From an uncultured Sutterella sp. (GTDB lineage Bacteria; Pseudomonadota; Gammaproteobacteria; Burkholderiales; Burkholderiaceae_F), in contig CAJLHF010000002.1 of the NCBI GenBank assembly GCA_905206365.1, positions 62,001 through 126,000 on the forward strand: a stretch of 64,000 nt of DNA, in the 5' to 3' direction. Shown here in pieces: positions 50,485 to 60,109 of the stretch (its first letter is position 1; each line of letters starts with the position of its first letter). The notes under the pieces were generated by a model. It was not told the origin of the DNA. It saw only the letters and a program-made list of their open reading frames with translations, and did no database searches. Both the position numbers and the translations under genes were made by a program.

Positions 50485-52962
50485 TCAGGGAAGATCCGAT
50501 CCCGGCGTGGTTCCCGGGTGAACGCGTCCGAGAAACCGCGTGAAGTTCTTGATCGGGCGGGCAGTGCGCATCGAGTAGGTTTGCATGTTCGAGAGGACGT
50601 TTTTCACGTAGTCGCGCGTTTCGTAAAAGGGGATCGTCTCGATGAAGACCGCCGCTTCCATGGGCTCGCGCAACGTGCGGCGCCACACGCGGGCGCGGGC
50701 GGGTCCCGCGTTGTAGGCGGCGGTGGCGAGCACGTAACTCGAGTCGAACTCGGCGTGCAGCATGCGCAAATAGGCGCTCCCGAGAACGAGATTCATCTCG
50801 AGTTCCGTGAGGTTGCCCTGATCGTAATGCGTGATGCCGAGCTTGCGGGCGATCCACTGCGCCGTGAGCGGCATCACCTGCATAAGGCCGCGCGCACCGA
50901 CCGAAGAACTGACACTCGGGATGAAGCGCGATTCCTGACGGATGAGTCCGTAGACCCAGGCCGCAGGAATTTGTTGCGCCTCGGAAACGCGCTCGATGAG
51001 GAGAGCGTGCGGCATCGGGTAGCGCTGTTCGATCGAGACAACCTCTTTGCCCGAGCGTTCGCTCGTATTGATCATGCGGTGGATGAGCAGTTTGCTCTTG
51101 GCATATTCAGCGAGCGCGACGTAGTCGGCGCCCTTCAAGTCCCGCATGACCCAATTCCACTCGCGGTGGCCCTCCCGGTAGAGGTCGAGCCGATAGAAGG
51201 TGCGAGCGCGCAGGAGTCCCGTTTCGTTTTCCCAGCGGTTCGGATCGGCAAGCACAACGCCTGGTTTCGCCGTGTCGAATGCATAGGGTTTGCCAAGCGC
51301 ATCGCAGGCGAGTTTGCCGTAAAAACTGATGTTTCCATCGATGCGCTCGAAAAGTTGCCGTGCTTGTGTTTCCTGGCCGCGGGCCCGCAACGCTCGGGCT
51401 CGCCAGTAGGTCCAGACATCTTCGTCCTGCATGCTTTTGGGCATGCGCTCGATCAGGCGAGCGAGCGAAAACCAGTTGCCCGCACGAAGCGCGGCTCGGG
51501 CGTTCCAGCCGAGGATGGAACGGTAGTTAACGACGAGGAGGGGGCGTTGTGCGAGCGAGGTCCCCGCTTTGGCGTACCAGTCGACTGCTTCGGGGTTGAG
51601 AGAGGTCGTACCCTGGTAGCCGATGACGGACCAGAGCAACGAGCGCCAGAAGGCGCCGAGTCGTCGTTCGACGGAGGTCGCACATTGCGCTGCCAAAGCG
51701 GGTTGCGCCCTCGCAAGGCGTAGCGTTGCAAAAACGCCGAGTCGGGCGGGGAGTCGTTCGAGCTCGTTCGCGTGGCGGTTGTACCAGGCGACGGGCTGAT
51801 CGAGGATCGCGGAAAGCGTGTCGATCGGCGCGGGTAGTTCGGGGCGCGGTACGTAACTCAAAACGCGTTTGACCTCGTCCCATTCGCCCTTTTGCAAAAG
51901 GAGCACGACGCGGTCCCAGGCCCAGGAGCGGTCCCGGCGAACGATCAGGTCACCGAGCGTCTGATTGGCGGCACGCGTGGCTTGACCGTCCCGATAAAGC
52001 GCCTTGGCGTTCTGGAGCGCCTGCCGGTCGGCAGGCGTTTCGAGCAGGCGGTAGTAGGCCCGCCAGGCGGCGATGTCCGGATCGTCCCTGTTCCAGACCA
52101 GTCGATCAAAGATATTCTCAAAGAGCGTGCGGTTGATGCGCGACCCCGAGAGGCGCAGATAGTCGGCGGCAGCGCGTTCGCCTACGTACTCGCCTTGGTG
52201 GCGCTCGATGAAATCCTGAAAGCGCAGGTTGGGCGTCGCGGCATCGGGTGCGGTCTTGAGTTCGAGTTCGATCGTCCAGAGTTCGAGGTAGCTTTCGAGC
52301 GGGTGACCGACGAGGAGATCGGCGTTTTCGTGCAGGGCTGCGAGATCCCCCGTTTGAAAGGCGGCGCGGGCGGCCATGAAGATGCCGTCGGCCGGTTCGG
52401 GGGGCGTCGCAAAGAGGGCGACCTCCAGGGGGTCGACGGGGGGCGGCTCGTTGATGAGTTCCGCGGTCACGCGGCCAGCGGCTTCCGCCGCCTGGCCTGC
52501 TACGGCACCGGAAGTTTCCGTTTCGGCCGGGCGCCTCGTGTGCGCGAAGGCTTCATCAACCGCGTTGATCACGTCTTTGGGATCGACCTGTGCGGCGGAT
52601 TCCAGCAGAATGACTTCGTCCTCGGTATCGACCGATTGCAGACTCTGAAGACGTTCGGGCATCGGAACGGCAATGAGGCCGTGGGGGGGCGGGTCGTTCG
52701 GCTCCTTCGTCTCAGGGGCGGCGGCCGTCGGTTCGGAGTCGGAAGCTGTACCAGAAACGGCTTCGGCCGCATCCGGCGACGGTGCAGTCGAGGTCGTTGC
52801 ATCGGTTTTTTCGGGGGTGGCATCGGTCGACGCAACGCCGACGAGCGTCCTCAATTCCACCCATCCTTCGGGCGTTGCCGCGCCGACCGTGCCGGTCGTC
52901 GAGCAAAGCCCGGCGATAAGCAAAAGTCGGGTCAGCCGACTCGGGAGGGGAGTGTGGTGCAT
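50485..52962 (-). CDS. slt: Soluble lytic transglycosylase
   Basis: Periplasmic peptidoglycan hydrolase, 825 residues, of the Slt70 type. A signal peptide is present (MHHTPLPSRLTRLLLIAGLC, cleavage near residue 28). A low-complexity Ala/Thr/Glu region of about 70 residues follows, then an alpha-superhelical domain (about 180-620), then the catalytic domain with Glu677 in GLIRQESRF, SSVGARGLMQVMP and TAAYNAGPARARVWR. It is about 180 residues longer than E. coli Slt because of the N-terminal low-complexity insert. ATG at 52962; frame continues upstream only as a shadow of the facing gene. Confidence 0.93.
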   Translation of the reverse strand: MHHTPLPSRLTRLLLIAGLCSTTGTVGAATPEGWVELRTLVGVASTDATPEKTDATTSTAPSPDAAEAVSGTASDSEPTAAAPETKEPNDPPPHGLIAVPMPERLQSLQSVDTEDEVILLESAAQVDPKDVINAVDEAFAHTRRPAETETSGAVAGQAAEAAGRVTAELINEPPPVDPLEVALFATPPEPADGIFMAARAAFQTGDLAALHENADLLVGHPLESYLELWTIELELKTAPDAATPNLRFQDFIERHQGEYVGERAAADYLRLSGSRINRTLFENIFDRLVWNRDDPDIAAWRAYYRLLETPADRQALQNAKALYRDGQATRAANQTLGDLIVRRDRSWAWDRVVLLLQKGEWDEVKRVLSYVPRPELPAPIDTLSAILDQPVAWYNRHANELERLPARLGVFATLRLARAQPALAAQCATSVERRLGAFWRSLLWSVIGYQGTTSLNPEAVDWYAKAGTSLAQRPLLVVNYRSILGWNARAALRAGNWFSLARLIERMPKSMQDEDVWTYWRARALRARGQETQARQLFERIDGNISFYGKLACDALGKPYAFDTAKPGVVLADPNRWENETGLLRARTFYRLDLYREGHREWNWVMRDLKGADYVALAEYAKSKLLIHRMINTSERSGKEVVSIEQRYPMPHALLIERVSEAQQIPAAWVYGLIRQESRFIPSVSSSVGARGLMQVMPLTAQWIARKLGITHYDQGNLTELEMNLVLGSAYLRMLHAEFDSSYVLATAAYNAGPARARVWRRTLREPMEAAVFIETIPFYETRDYVKNVLSNMQTYSMRTARPIKNFTRFLGRVHPGTTPGSDLP

Positions 52963-53027
52963 GTCGTAAAGACGCCGTGCCGTGGGACAATCGAGGAAGG
53001 TAGCAACAACTATAACGGAGCCTTGCC

Positions 53028-53684
53028 GTGGACGAGCGGACAATCGTAACGAAAAAAGACGTGCGAACACGAATGTTGCAAGAGCGTTCCCGACTCGCGC
53101 GGGACCCCGATCTTCAAGCGGCTTTCCGGGCGGCGCTCGACGGGTGCTCGGCCAGATTGCCATACGGCGTGTGCGTCGGGGGCTACGTGCCCTTTCGTGG
53201 GGAGCCCGACATTTCGGAGAGCCTGTGCGCTCGGGATCATTCCGTGATCCTCGCGCTACCGTACGCCCTTGCCGACGGTCGAATGGTCTATCTGCGACGC
53301 GGAAAGGGGAAGCTTGAAAAGGATGCGCTCGGTATACCTGCGCCAATGTTTGAGGGCGGAACCGAAGTCGTCCCTGACGTGCTTTTCGTACCGTGCGTTG
53401 CATATTCGACGCTCGGTCACCGATTGGGGTACGGAAAGGGGTGCTTTGATCGGTACCTGGCCGCGTGCGACCCGCGCCCCGTGGCAATCGGTGTTGCCTA
53501 TTCGGCTCTCGTTGCTGAAGCATCGCTATTCGAAGCGCACGACGAGCGTCTCGACGCGCTTTTGACCGAGAAGGGCCTGCTCGACGTTTCCGGGCGGTTT
53601 GCAAAGCTTTGTACCCCGAAGGGCGAAAAAAAGCCGCGGCGAGGTCGCCGCGGCTCAGAAAGGCGGAGAGAGCGCTTCTTTTGA
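53028..53684 (+). CDS. 5-formyltetrahydrofolate cyclo-ligase
   Basis: Converts 5-formyl-THF to 5,10-methenyl-THF with ATP, 218 residues. Family features: KKDVRTRMLQERSRL start, YVPFRGEPDI, and the signature GHRLGYGKGCFDRYL (about 127-141). Start is GTG at 53028 with ACGGAG seven bases upstream. The last about 20 residues (KPRRGRRGSERRRERFF) are basic and are encoded by the terminator hairpin of the facing ahcY gene, so this tail is probably not conserved. Divergent from slt. Related to the folate metabolism of fmt and folB elsewhere in the window. Confidence 0.92.
   Translation: MDERTIVTKKDVRTRMLQERSRLARDPDLQAAFRAALDGCSARLPYGVCVGGYVPFRGEPDISESLCARDHSVILALPYALADGRMVYLRRGKGKLEKDALGIPAPMFEGGTEVVPDVLFVPCVAYSTLGHRLGYGKGCFDRYLAACDPRPVAIGVAYSALVAEASLFEAHDERLDALLTEKGLLDVSGRFAKLCTPKGEKKPRRGRRGSERRRERFF
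53627..53656 (-). terminator. ahcY terminator, inside the end of the cyclo-ligase gene
   Basis: On the minus strand AGCCGCGGCGA and TCGCCGCGGCT form an 11-bp stem with a 2-base loop followed by T7. It lies 78 bases past the ahcY stop and within the last codons of the convergent plus-strand gene. Confidence 0.85.
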
Positions 53685-53734
53685 TGCGCTTTCCCTCGGA
53701 GAGTGCGTCCTCCGACGGGGGAGGACGTTCCGGA

Positions 53735-55135
<1,401 letters not shown>

Positions 55136-55154
55136 CGCGCTCTCCAAACAAAAA

Positions 55155-55240
55155 ACGTTAAGCGCCGTTACTGTCGAACCCGACCGTCCGAGCCTGGCGA
55201 AATCTTGTGCTTTCGTCGCAGCGCTTCTCGAGGCGGCGGG
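55155..55240 (-). ncRNA. SAH riboswitch upstream of ahcY
   Basis: The ahcY leader contains the conserved blocks of the S-adenosylhomocysteine riboswitch in order: CGAGAAGCGCTGCGAC (near 55231-55216), GCCAGGCTCGG (near 55198-55188) and AACGGCGCTTAA (near 55170-55159). CGAG pairs with CTCG (first stem), and AAGCGC with GCGCTT (pseudoknot), as in the known structure. Its end is about 20 bases before the start codon, so it probably exposes the ribosome site. The known role is to raise ahcY expression when SAH accumulates. Confidence 0.92.
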
Positions 55241-55291
55241 AATACGAAGCGGACGCCGATCGGTAAATCGACGTCCGCCGGAAAGGCCGTC

Positions 55292-55297
55292 ATTATA
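55292..55297 (-). promoter_or_regulatory. -10 element of the riboswitch-ahcY transcript
   Basis: Perfect TATAAT on the minus strand, about 50 bases upstream of the riboswitch fold. The -35 region is not clearly recognisable. Confidence 0.6.
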
Positions 55298-55321
55298 GCG
55301 GTCCAAATCCTTGATTTTCCG

Positions 55322-56620
55322 TTATTCCTCCGTACGCAGGGTCGCAAGCGCCGCCGCCACTTCGTCGGCGCTCACGCCCTCAAGAAGGTGAATCGGTGCG
55401 TCGGCAGCAAGCTCGGCCTCGCGCTTGATGCGACCGACCCACGCGCCCGCGTCGCGTCCCGAAGCGAAGGCGTCCGACACGAAGAGGTCGCGCCCGTTCA
55501 TCGAGAGCTTGAAGTAGAAGTTGCCGTCTTTTTCACGGTACTGCTTGAAGAGCACCTTGGCGGTCTTCGCGCTCTTTACTTCGGCGGCGGGTGCGTCGGC
55601 CTGCGTGAAGCTCTTGAGTCCCACGGCTCGCATGAGTTCGGCGAGGAACGGCGTGGCGATCGCGCGGGCCTTGCGGGCGCCTTCCTGAAGAATCTTTTCG
55701 ATTTCTTCGGGGCGGGACATAAGCTCTTCGTAGCGGGCGCGCATGGGGCCGATTTCGGCGTCGATCTTGTCGGCCAGGCGCTTCTTGGCTTCGCCCCAAC
55801 CGAGACCCGCACGCAGTTCGGCGCGGAACGCGTCGGATTCTTCCTTCGTCGCGAAAGCGTCGTAAATCACCGTGAGCGAGGTGCTGTCGGGGTCCTTGGG
55901 TTCTCCGGGCAGACGGCTGTCCGTCACGATGCGGGAGATCGCTTCGTCGAGCGCTTTGCGGCCGCCTTCGAAGAGCGGAATCACGTTGTTGTAGGACTTG
56001 CTCATCTTGCGCCCGTCAAGCCCCGGAAGGACTTCGATCTGCGAGCCGCCCGTGGCCTGAGGCATCGAGAAGAAGGGCTTTTCGGGGGCGGCGTAGAGGA
56101 AGTTGAATCGGGTGGCAACGTCGCGCGCCATTTCCAAATGTTGGAGCTGATCGTGTCCGACGGGAACTTCGTCGGCGTTGAACATGAGAATGTCGGCCGC
56201 CATCAGAATGGGGTAGCAGAAGAGCCCCATCGAGACGTCCGCATCGGGATCTCGCCCCGCGGCCACCGCCTGATCGACGGCCGCCTTGTAGGCGTGCGCA
56301 CGATTCATCTGCCCCTTGCCGGTTGAGCAGGTGAGCAGCCAGTTGAGCGTGGGAATTTCCGGAATGTCGCTCTGGCGGTAGAAGACAACGCGCTCGGGAT
56401 CGAGCCCGGCGGCCAGCCACGTGGCGGCAATCTGCAGACGACTGCGTGCGATGCGGGCCGGATCCTGGCACTTGATGAGCGCGTGGAGGTCGGCCATGAA
56501 GAAGAAGCTCTCCGTGTCGGGGTTGCGGCTGTCCCGGATGGCCGGACGAATGGCGCCGACGTAGTTGCCGATGTGAAGAGTGCCGGTCGTATTGATGCCG
56601 GTGAGAACGCGCTTTTTCAT
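55322..56620 (-). CDS. trpS: Tryptophanyl-tRNA synthetase with DUF1508-like tail
   Basis: Charges tRNA-Trp, 432 residues. Class I signature motifs: GTLHIGNYVG (HIGH) and GRKMSKSYNN (KMSKS). The synthetase core ends near residue 340. The remaining 90 residues hold a YegP/DUF1508-like repeat (FKQYREKDGNFYFKLSMNG, then DAFASGRDAGAWVGRIKRE) absent from E. coli TrpS (334 residues) but seen in Burkholderiales. ATG 56620. A minus-strand TATATC at 56685-56680 may be the -10. Confidence 0.95.
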   Translation of the reverse strand: MKKRVLTGINTTGTLHIGNYVGAIRPAIRDSRNPDTESFFFMADLHALIKCQDPARIARSRLQIAATWLAAGLDPERVVFYRQSDIPEIPTLNWLLTCSTGKGQMNRAHAYKAAVDQAVAAGRDPDADVSMGLFCYPILMAADILMFNADEVPVGHDQLQHLEMARDVATRFNFLYAAPEKPFFSMPQATGGSQIEVLPGLDGRKMSKSYNNVIPLFEGGRKALDEAISRIVTDSRLPGEPKDPDSTSLTVIYDAFATKEESDAFRAELRAGLGWGEAKKRLADKIDAEIGPMRARYEELMSRPEEIEKILQEGARKARAIATPFLAELMRAVGLKSFTQADAPAAEVKSAKTAKVLFKQYREKDGNFYFKLSMNGRDLFVSDAFASGRDAGAWVGRIKREAELAADAPIHLLEGVSADEVAAALATLRTEE

Positions 56621-56741
56621 GTGAAACCTATCTTGGTGGGGCCGAAGGGCCGCGTGTCGTTCGGACGTGAGACTGAAATGATATACCCCGAGCTCTCTTC
56701 GGTCGGAACGGGAGTCTGGGGTCTCACGGAACGCGAATGTG

Positions 56742-56778
56742 AAAAAGGCCGCGCCTCAACGTTGGTCGAGGGCGGCCC
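56742..56778 (-). terminator. metK terminator
   Basis: GGCCGCCCTC and GAGGCGCGGCC pair (one bulge) around a 10-base loop, followed by TTTTTC on the minus strand, 29 bases past metK. Confidence 0.8.
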
Positions 56779-56806
56779 GATGGAATTATCGGTGCTTCAG
56801 GTCGGT

Positions 56807-57985
56807 TCAGAGACCGGCGGCGGCACGCAGAATTTCGGCCTTGTCGGTCTTTTCCCAGGTGAATTCGGGTTCTTCACGGCCAAAGTGACCGTAAGCAGCC
56901 GTCTTCGAGAAGATGGGACGACGCAGGTCGAGCATCTTGATGATGCCGCGCGGGCGAAGATCGAAGTGGGCGCGAACGAGCTCGGCGATCCGGGCGTCGG
57001 GAATGACACCTGTGCCGTTCGTGAAGACGGTGACGTTCATCGGTTCGGCCACGCCGATGGCGTAGGCAACCTGAACCTGGCATTGACGGGCCAGACCCGC
57101 AGCCACGATGTTTTTGGCCACGTAGCGGCAGGCGTAGGCGGCGGAACGGTCGACCTTCGTCGCGTCCTTGCCGGAGAAGGCGCCGCCGCCGTGAGGGCAG
57201 TAGCCGCCGTACGTGTCGACGATGATCTTGCGACCCGTCAGACCGCAGTCGCCCTGGGGACCGCCCACGACGAAGCGGCCGGTCGGGTTGATGAGGAAGC
57301 GCGTGCCTTCGAGCCATTCGGCGGGGATCACGGGCTTGATGATCTCTTCGACGATGCCTTCGATGAATTCGGGCTTCATGACCTTGCCGTCCGACATTTC
57401 GGGGGCGTGCTGCGAGGAGATGACGATCGTGTCGCAACCGACGGGACGGCCGTCGCGGTAGCGCAGCGTCACCTGGCTCTTGGCGTCGGGACGCAGATAG
57501 GAGAGCGTGCCGTTACGGCGCACGATGCTCTGGCGTTCCATGAGGCGGTGCGCGTAGTAGATCGGCGCGGGCATGAGTGTCGGCGTTTCGTCGCAGGCGT
57601 AGCCGAACATGAGACCCTGGTCGCCGGCGCCGAGGTTGAGCTCGTCGTCCATGGCGTGGTCGACCCCCTGCGCGATGTCGTTCGACTGCTTGTCGTAGCC
57701 GACGAGTACGGAGCAACCCTTGTGGTCGATGCCGTATTCGGTATTGTCGTAACCGATGCGCTTCAGGACGTTGCGGGCGAGATCGATGTAGTCGACAACG
57801 GCGTTCGTAGTGATTTCACCGGCCATGACGACAAGGCCCGTTGTACAGAGGGTTTCTGCCGCAACGCGGCTCATAGGGTCCTGCGCGAGGCAGGCGTCAA
57901 GGACGGCGTCGGAGATCTGGTCGGCAACCTTGTCGGGATGCCCTTCGCTGACGGATTCGGAAGTGAAAAGATATTCGCTGGCCAT
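56807..57985 (-). CDS. metK: S-adenosylmethionine synthetase
   Basis: Makes SAM from methionine and ATP, 392 residues, normal length. Recognised by TSESVSEGHPDKVADQISDAVLDA at the N-terminus, GAGDQGLMFGYA, and GGGAFSGKDATKVDRSAAY. ATG 57985 has GGAGAG nine bases upstream. With ahcY two genes away it forms the methyl-cycle group, but each has its own terminator, and no riboswitch is visible in front of metK. Confidence 0.97.
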   Translation of the reverse strand: MASEYLFTSESVSEGHPDKVADQISDAVLDACLAQDPMSRVAAETLCTTGLVVMAGEITTNAVVDYIDLARNVLKRIGYDNTEYGIDHKGCSVLVGYDKQSNDIAQGVDHAMDDELNLGAGDQGLMFGYACDETPTLMPAPIYYAHRLMERQSIVRRNGTLSYLRPDAKSQVTLRYRDGRPVGCDTIVISSQHAPEMSDGKVMKPEFIEGIVEEIIKPVIPAEWLEGTRFLINPTGRFVVGGPQGDCGLTGRKIIVDTYGGYCPHGGGAFSGKDATKVDRSAAYACRYVAKNIVAAGLARQCQVQVAYAIGVAEPMNVTVFTNGTGVIPDARIAELVRAHFDLRPRGIIKMLDLRRPIFSKTAAYGHFGREEPEFTWEKTDKAEILRAAAGL

Positions 57986-58327
57986 ATGCCACGCTCTCCA
58001 AGAAGGAAGTTATGGAAGGCAGCGCCTAACGCCATGGCAAACGGTCACGTGCGACAGACGCTTTAGCGGAATTTGTGTTCGCCCCGCAAGTTGTCTTGTT
58101 AACTCGGCGATTGACGGATATTACCGCTTCGCGCTTTGTCGTGCCACTCGGAAACGCACGGGATTTTGCACGGGGGGCGAACGGGCGGCTTCATCGTTGT
58201 GGTAAACCTATGTTCGTTCCGAGGGGCTGTCGCGTTGACGTCGACGTCCGACGCGGTTTTGCGTCCGAAGAACGCTGGGGTAAAATCATCCGTTTGAACC
58301 ATTTCATCATCTCGAGAGGTTGGACGG
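57986..58327. other. Divergent region between metK and the first lpxL-type gene
   Basis: A 342-base gap that must hold both promoters. On the plus strand TAAAAT at 58281-58286 with a TTGCGT 16 bases upstream is a plausible promoter for the acyltransferase, about 42 bases from its start. On the minus strand TAATAT (58123-58118) is a weak -10 candidate for metK, which would give a leader of about 125 bases. I see no riboswitch consensus or small gene. Confidence 0.4.
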
Positions 58328-59197
58328 ATGCAGGTGCTCCTCAAGCTCGTCGCCCGCCTGCCGTTGCGTGTGTTGCAAACATTGGGGGCTGGCATCGGCG
58401 AACTTACCTTCTGGTGCTCGCCGGGGTATCGGAGGCGTACGCGCGAAAACCTCCGACGTGCCGGGTACGACGATCCGGCACTTTTTGCAAAGGTCGGACG
58501 GAATGCGGGTCGCCAGGCCATGGAAAGCCTCTGGGTTTGGTATCGGCCCGCGGCCGACGTTGTCAAGCGCGTTGAAGCAACCGAAGTGGCCGAAGCGCTT
58601 ATCGCCCGTGCCATGCGGGGGGATCGCCCCGTTGTTTTCATGACGCCGCACGTCGGTTGCTTCGAGGTGCTTCCCGTCTGGCTCGCGCATCGGTTTTTTG
58701 CGGAAACGAAGCGCAACATCACGATTCTCTACCGGCCGCCGAAAAAAGAGGTGCTTCGCCGCATCGTCGGCGAGGCCCGACAGGCGCCTGGTATTGAGGC
58801 CGTGCCCACGAACCTTGCGGGCGTCAAGCGCGTCATCCGCAACCTGAGGCTCGGCCACACGTTCGGTGCTCTGCCCGATCAGGTCCCGTCGCAGGGCGAA
58901 GGGGTGTGGGTCGACTTTTTCGGTCGATCCGCCTACACGATGACGCTGCCCGTCAAAGTGGCCCGACAGTTCGATGCCGTCCGCATTTTCGCCTGGGGCG
59001 TGCGCACAGGAGACGGCTGGCGTCTGGAGGCCGAGGAGTGGACCGAACCTCTGAGCGGAGATCCCCGCGAGGACGCCCGTCTCATGAACCGTCGGATTGA
59101 GCAGATTATCCGGCGTCTTCCCGAGCAATACGCCTGGAGCTACAACCGCTACAAAGTGCCTCGCGGCGCTTTGCCGCCTCCGAGCGACGCGCAGTGA
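58328..59197 (+). CDS. Lysophospholipid/lauroyl acyltransferase (LpxL/HtrB family), copy 1
   Basis: Inner-membrane acyltransferase for lipid A secondary acylation, 289 residues. The HxxxxE catalytic motif is in TPHVGCFEV (about residues 107-115), followed by LYRPPKK and the GALPDQVPSQGEGVWVDFFG block (about 180-200), and AWSYNRYK near the C-terminus. One N-terminal hydrophobic helix. The gene starts an apparent operon with a second copy, dapF and perhaps rlmI. Which acyl chain is added cannot be told from the sequence. Confidence 0.9.
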   Translation: MQVLLKLVARLPLRVLQTLGAGIGELTFWCSPGYRRRTRENLRRAGYDDPALFAKVGRNAGRQAMESLWVWYRPAADVVKRVEATEVAEALIARAMRGDRPVVFMTPHVGCFEVLPVWLAHRFFAETKRNITILYRPPKKEVLRRIVGEARQAPGIEAVPTNLAGVKRVIRNLRLGHTFGALPDQVPSQGEGVWVDFFGRSAYTMTLPVKVARQFDAVRIFAWGVRTGDGWRLEAEEWTEPLSGDPREDARLMNRRIEQIIRRLPEQYAWSYNRYKVPRGALPPPSDAQ

Positions 59198-59213
59198 CGC
59201 GCGAGGAATCACC

Positions 59214-60092
59214 ATGAACAATGCTTTCGCCCGTTTGTGGGTGGCGCTCATCCGCGCCATGCACGGGCTTTCCATGAAGAATCGAACCCGCCTGGCGCGT
59301 TTGGCCGCCCGGATTCTTTGGTACGTCGTTCCCAAGCGCCGTCACGTGACGCTTACGAATCTGCGGCTTTGCTTTCCGGAGCTGAGCGAAAAAGAACGCG
59401 TCGAACTTGCCGAACGCATTTACGTGCGCCTCGGTCGTGCGGCGATCGACCACGGCACGCTCTGGGTCGGGAGTCGTGAGGAAGTGCGGGAGTTCGTGAA
59501 ATTCGAAGGACTCGAGCATTTGCTCGACGAGAAGAACCGTCCTGTCATCGTGGTCGCTCCGCACTTTGCGGGGCTCGACGCGGCGGGGATCGCGCTCAAT
59601 ACCTACGTGCGCGGCGTGTCGCTCTATCAGCCGCAGAGCAATCCCGTTTGGGACAAGGCCATGCTTGAGGGGCGCAAGCGTTTTTCGGATCCCGTACTCG
59701 TTGCGAAGAGCAACTCGAGCGACCTGCGTCCCGTGCTTCGGGCGATGAAGGAGGGCCTTCCCTTCTATTACCTCCCCGACATGGATCACGGGCGCCGTAA
59801 TTCAATTTTCGTTCCCTTTTTCGGGGTCGAAGCGGCGACGCTGCCGATGGTGTCCCGCTTGGCCCGTCTGACGCGCGCCAAGGTCCTCTGGTGTATCGCC
59901 ACGATGACGGAGTCGGGTTACGCCGTGACGATTTCGCCGCCCCTTGAAAATTTCCCGACCGACGATCCTGAAGCGGACACGTTACGCATCAACCGCGAAC
60001 TTGAGGCGTGGGTGCGAAAGCAGCCCGATCAGTACCTGTGGGTGCACCGCCGCTTCAAGACACGCCCCGAGGGTGAGCCGTCGGTGTACTGA
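59214..60092 (+). CDS. LpxL/HtrB family acyltransferase, copy 2
   Basis: A second, clearly different LpxL-family protein of 292 residues, 16 bases after copy 1. Its motif is HxxxxD (APHFAGLDAAG), with YYLPDMDHGRRNSIFVPFFG as the substrate-site block and QYLWVHRRFK at the end. The ATG at 59214 has GAGGA eight bases upstream. Two adjacent, divergent copies probably place two different secondary acyl chains. N-terminal membrane helix is weak (VALIRAMHGLSMK). Confidence 0.9.
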   Translation: MNNAFARLWVALIRAMHGLSMKNRTRLARLAARILWYVVPKRRHVTLTNLRLCFPELSEKERVELAERIYVRLGRAAIDHGTLWVGSREEVREFVKFEGLEHLLDEKNRPVIVVAPHFAGLDAAGIALNTYVRGVSLYQPQSNPVWDKAMLEGRKRFSDPVLVAKSNSSDLRPVLRAMKEGLPFYYLPDMDHGRRNSIFVPFFGVEAATLPMVSRLARLTRAKVLWCIATMTESGYAVTISPPLENFPTDDPEADTLRINRELEAWVRKQPDQYLWVHRRFKTRPEGEPSVY

Positions 60093-60109
60093 ACTTCGGA
60101 GGAACGCGC

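Noticed and set aside
53011..53016. TATAAC as the -10 of the cyclo-ligase gene
   Set aside because: It overlaps the ribosome site and would put the transcript start at the start codon although a good ribosome site is present.
57986..58080. A SAM-type or SAH riboswitch in front of metK
   Set aside because: None of the conserved blocks seen before ahcY, nor a recognisable SAM riboswitch core, is present.
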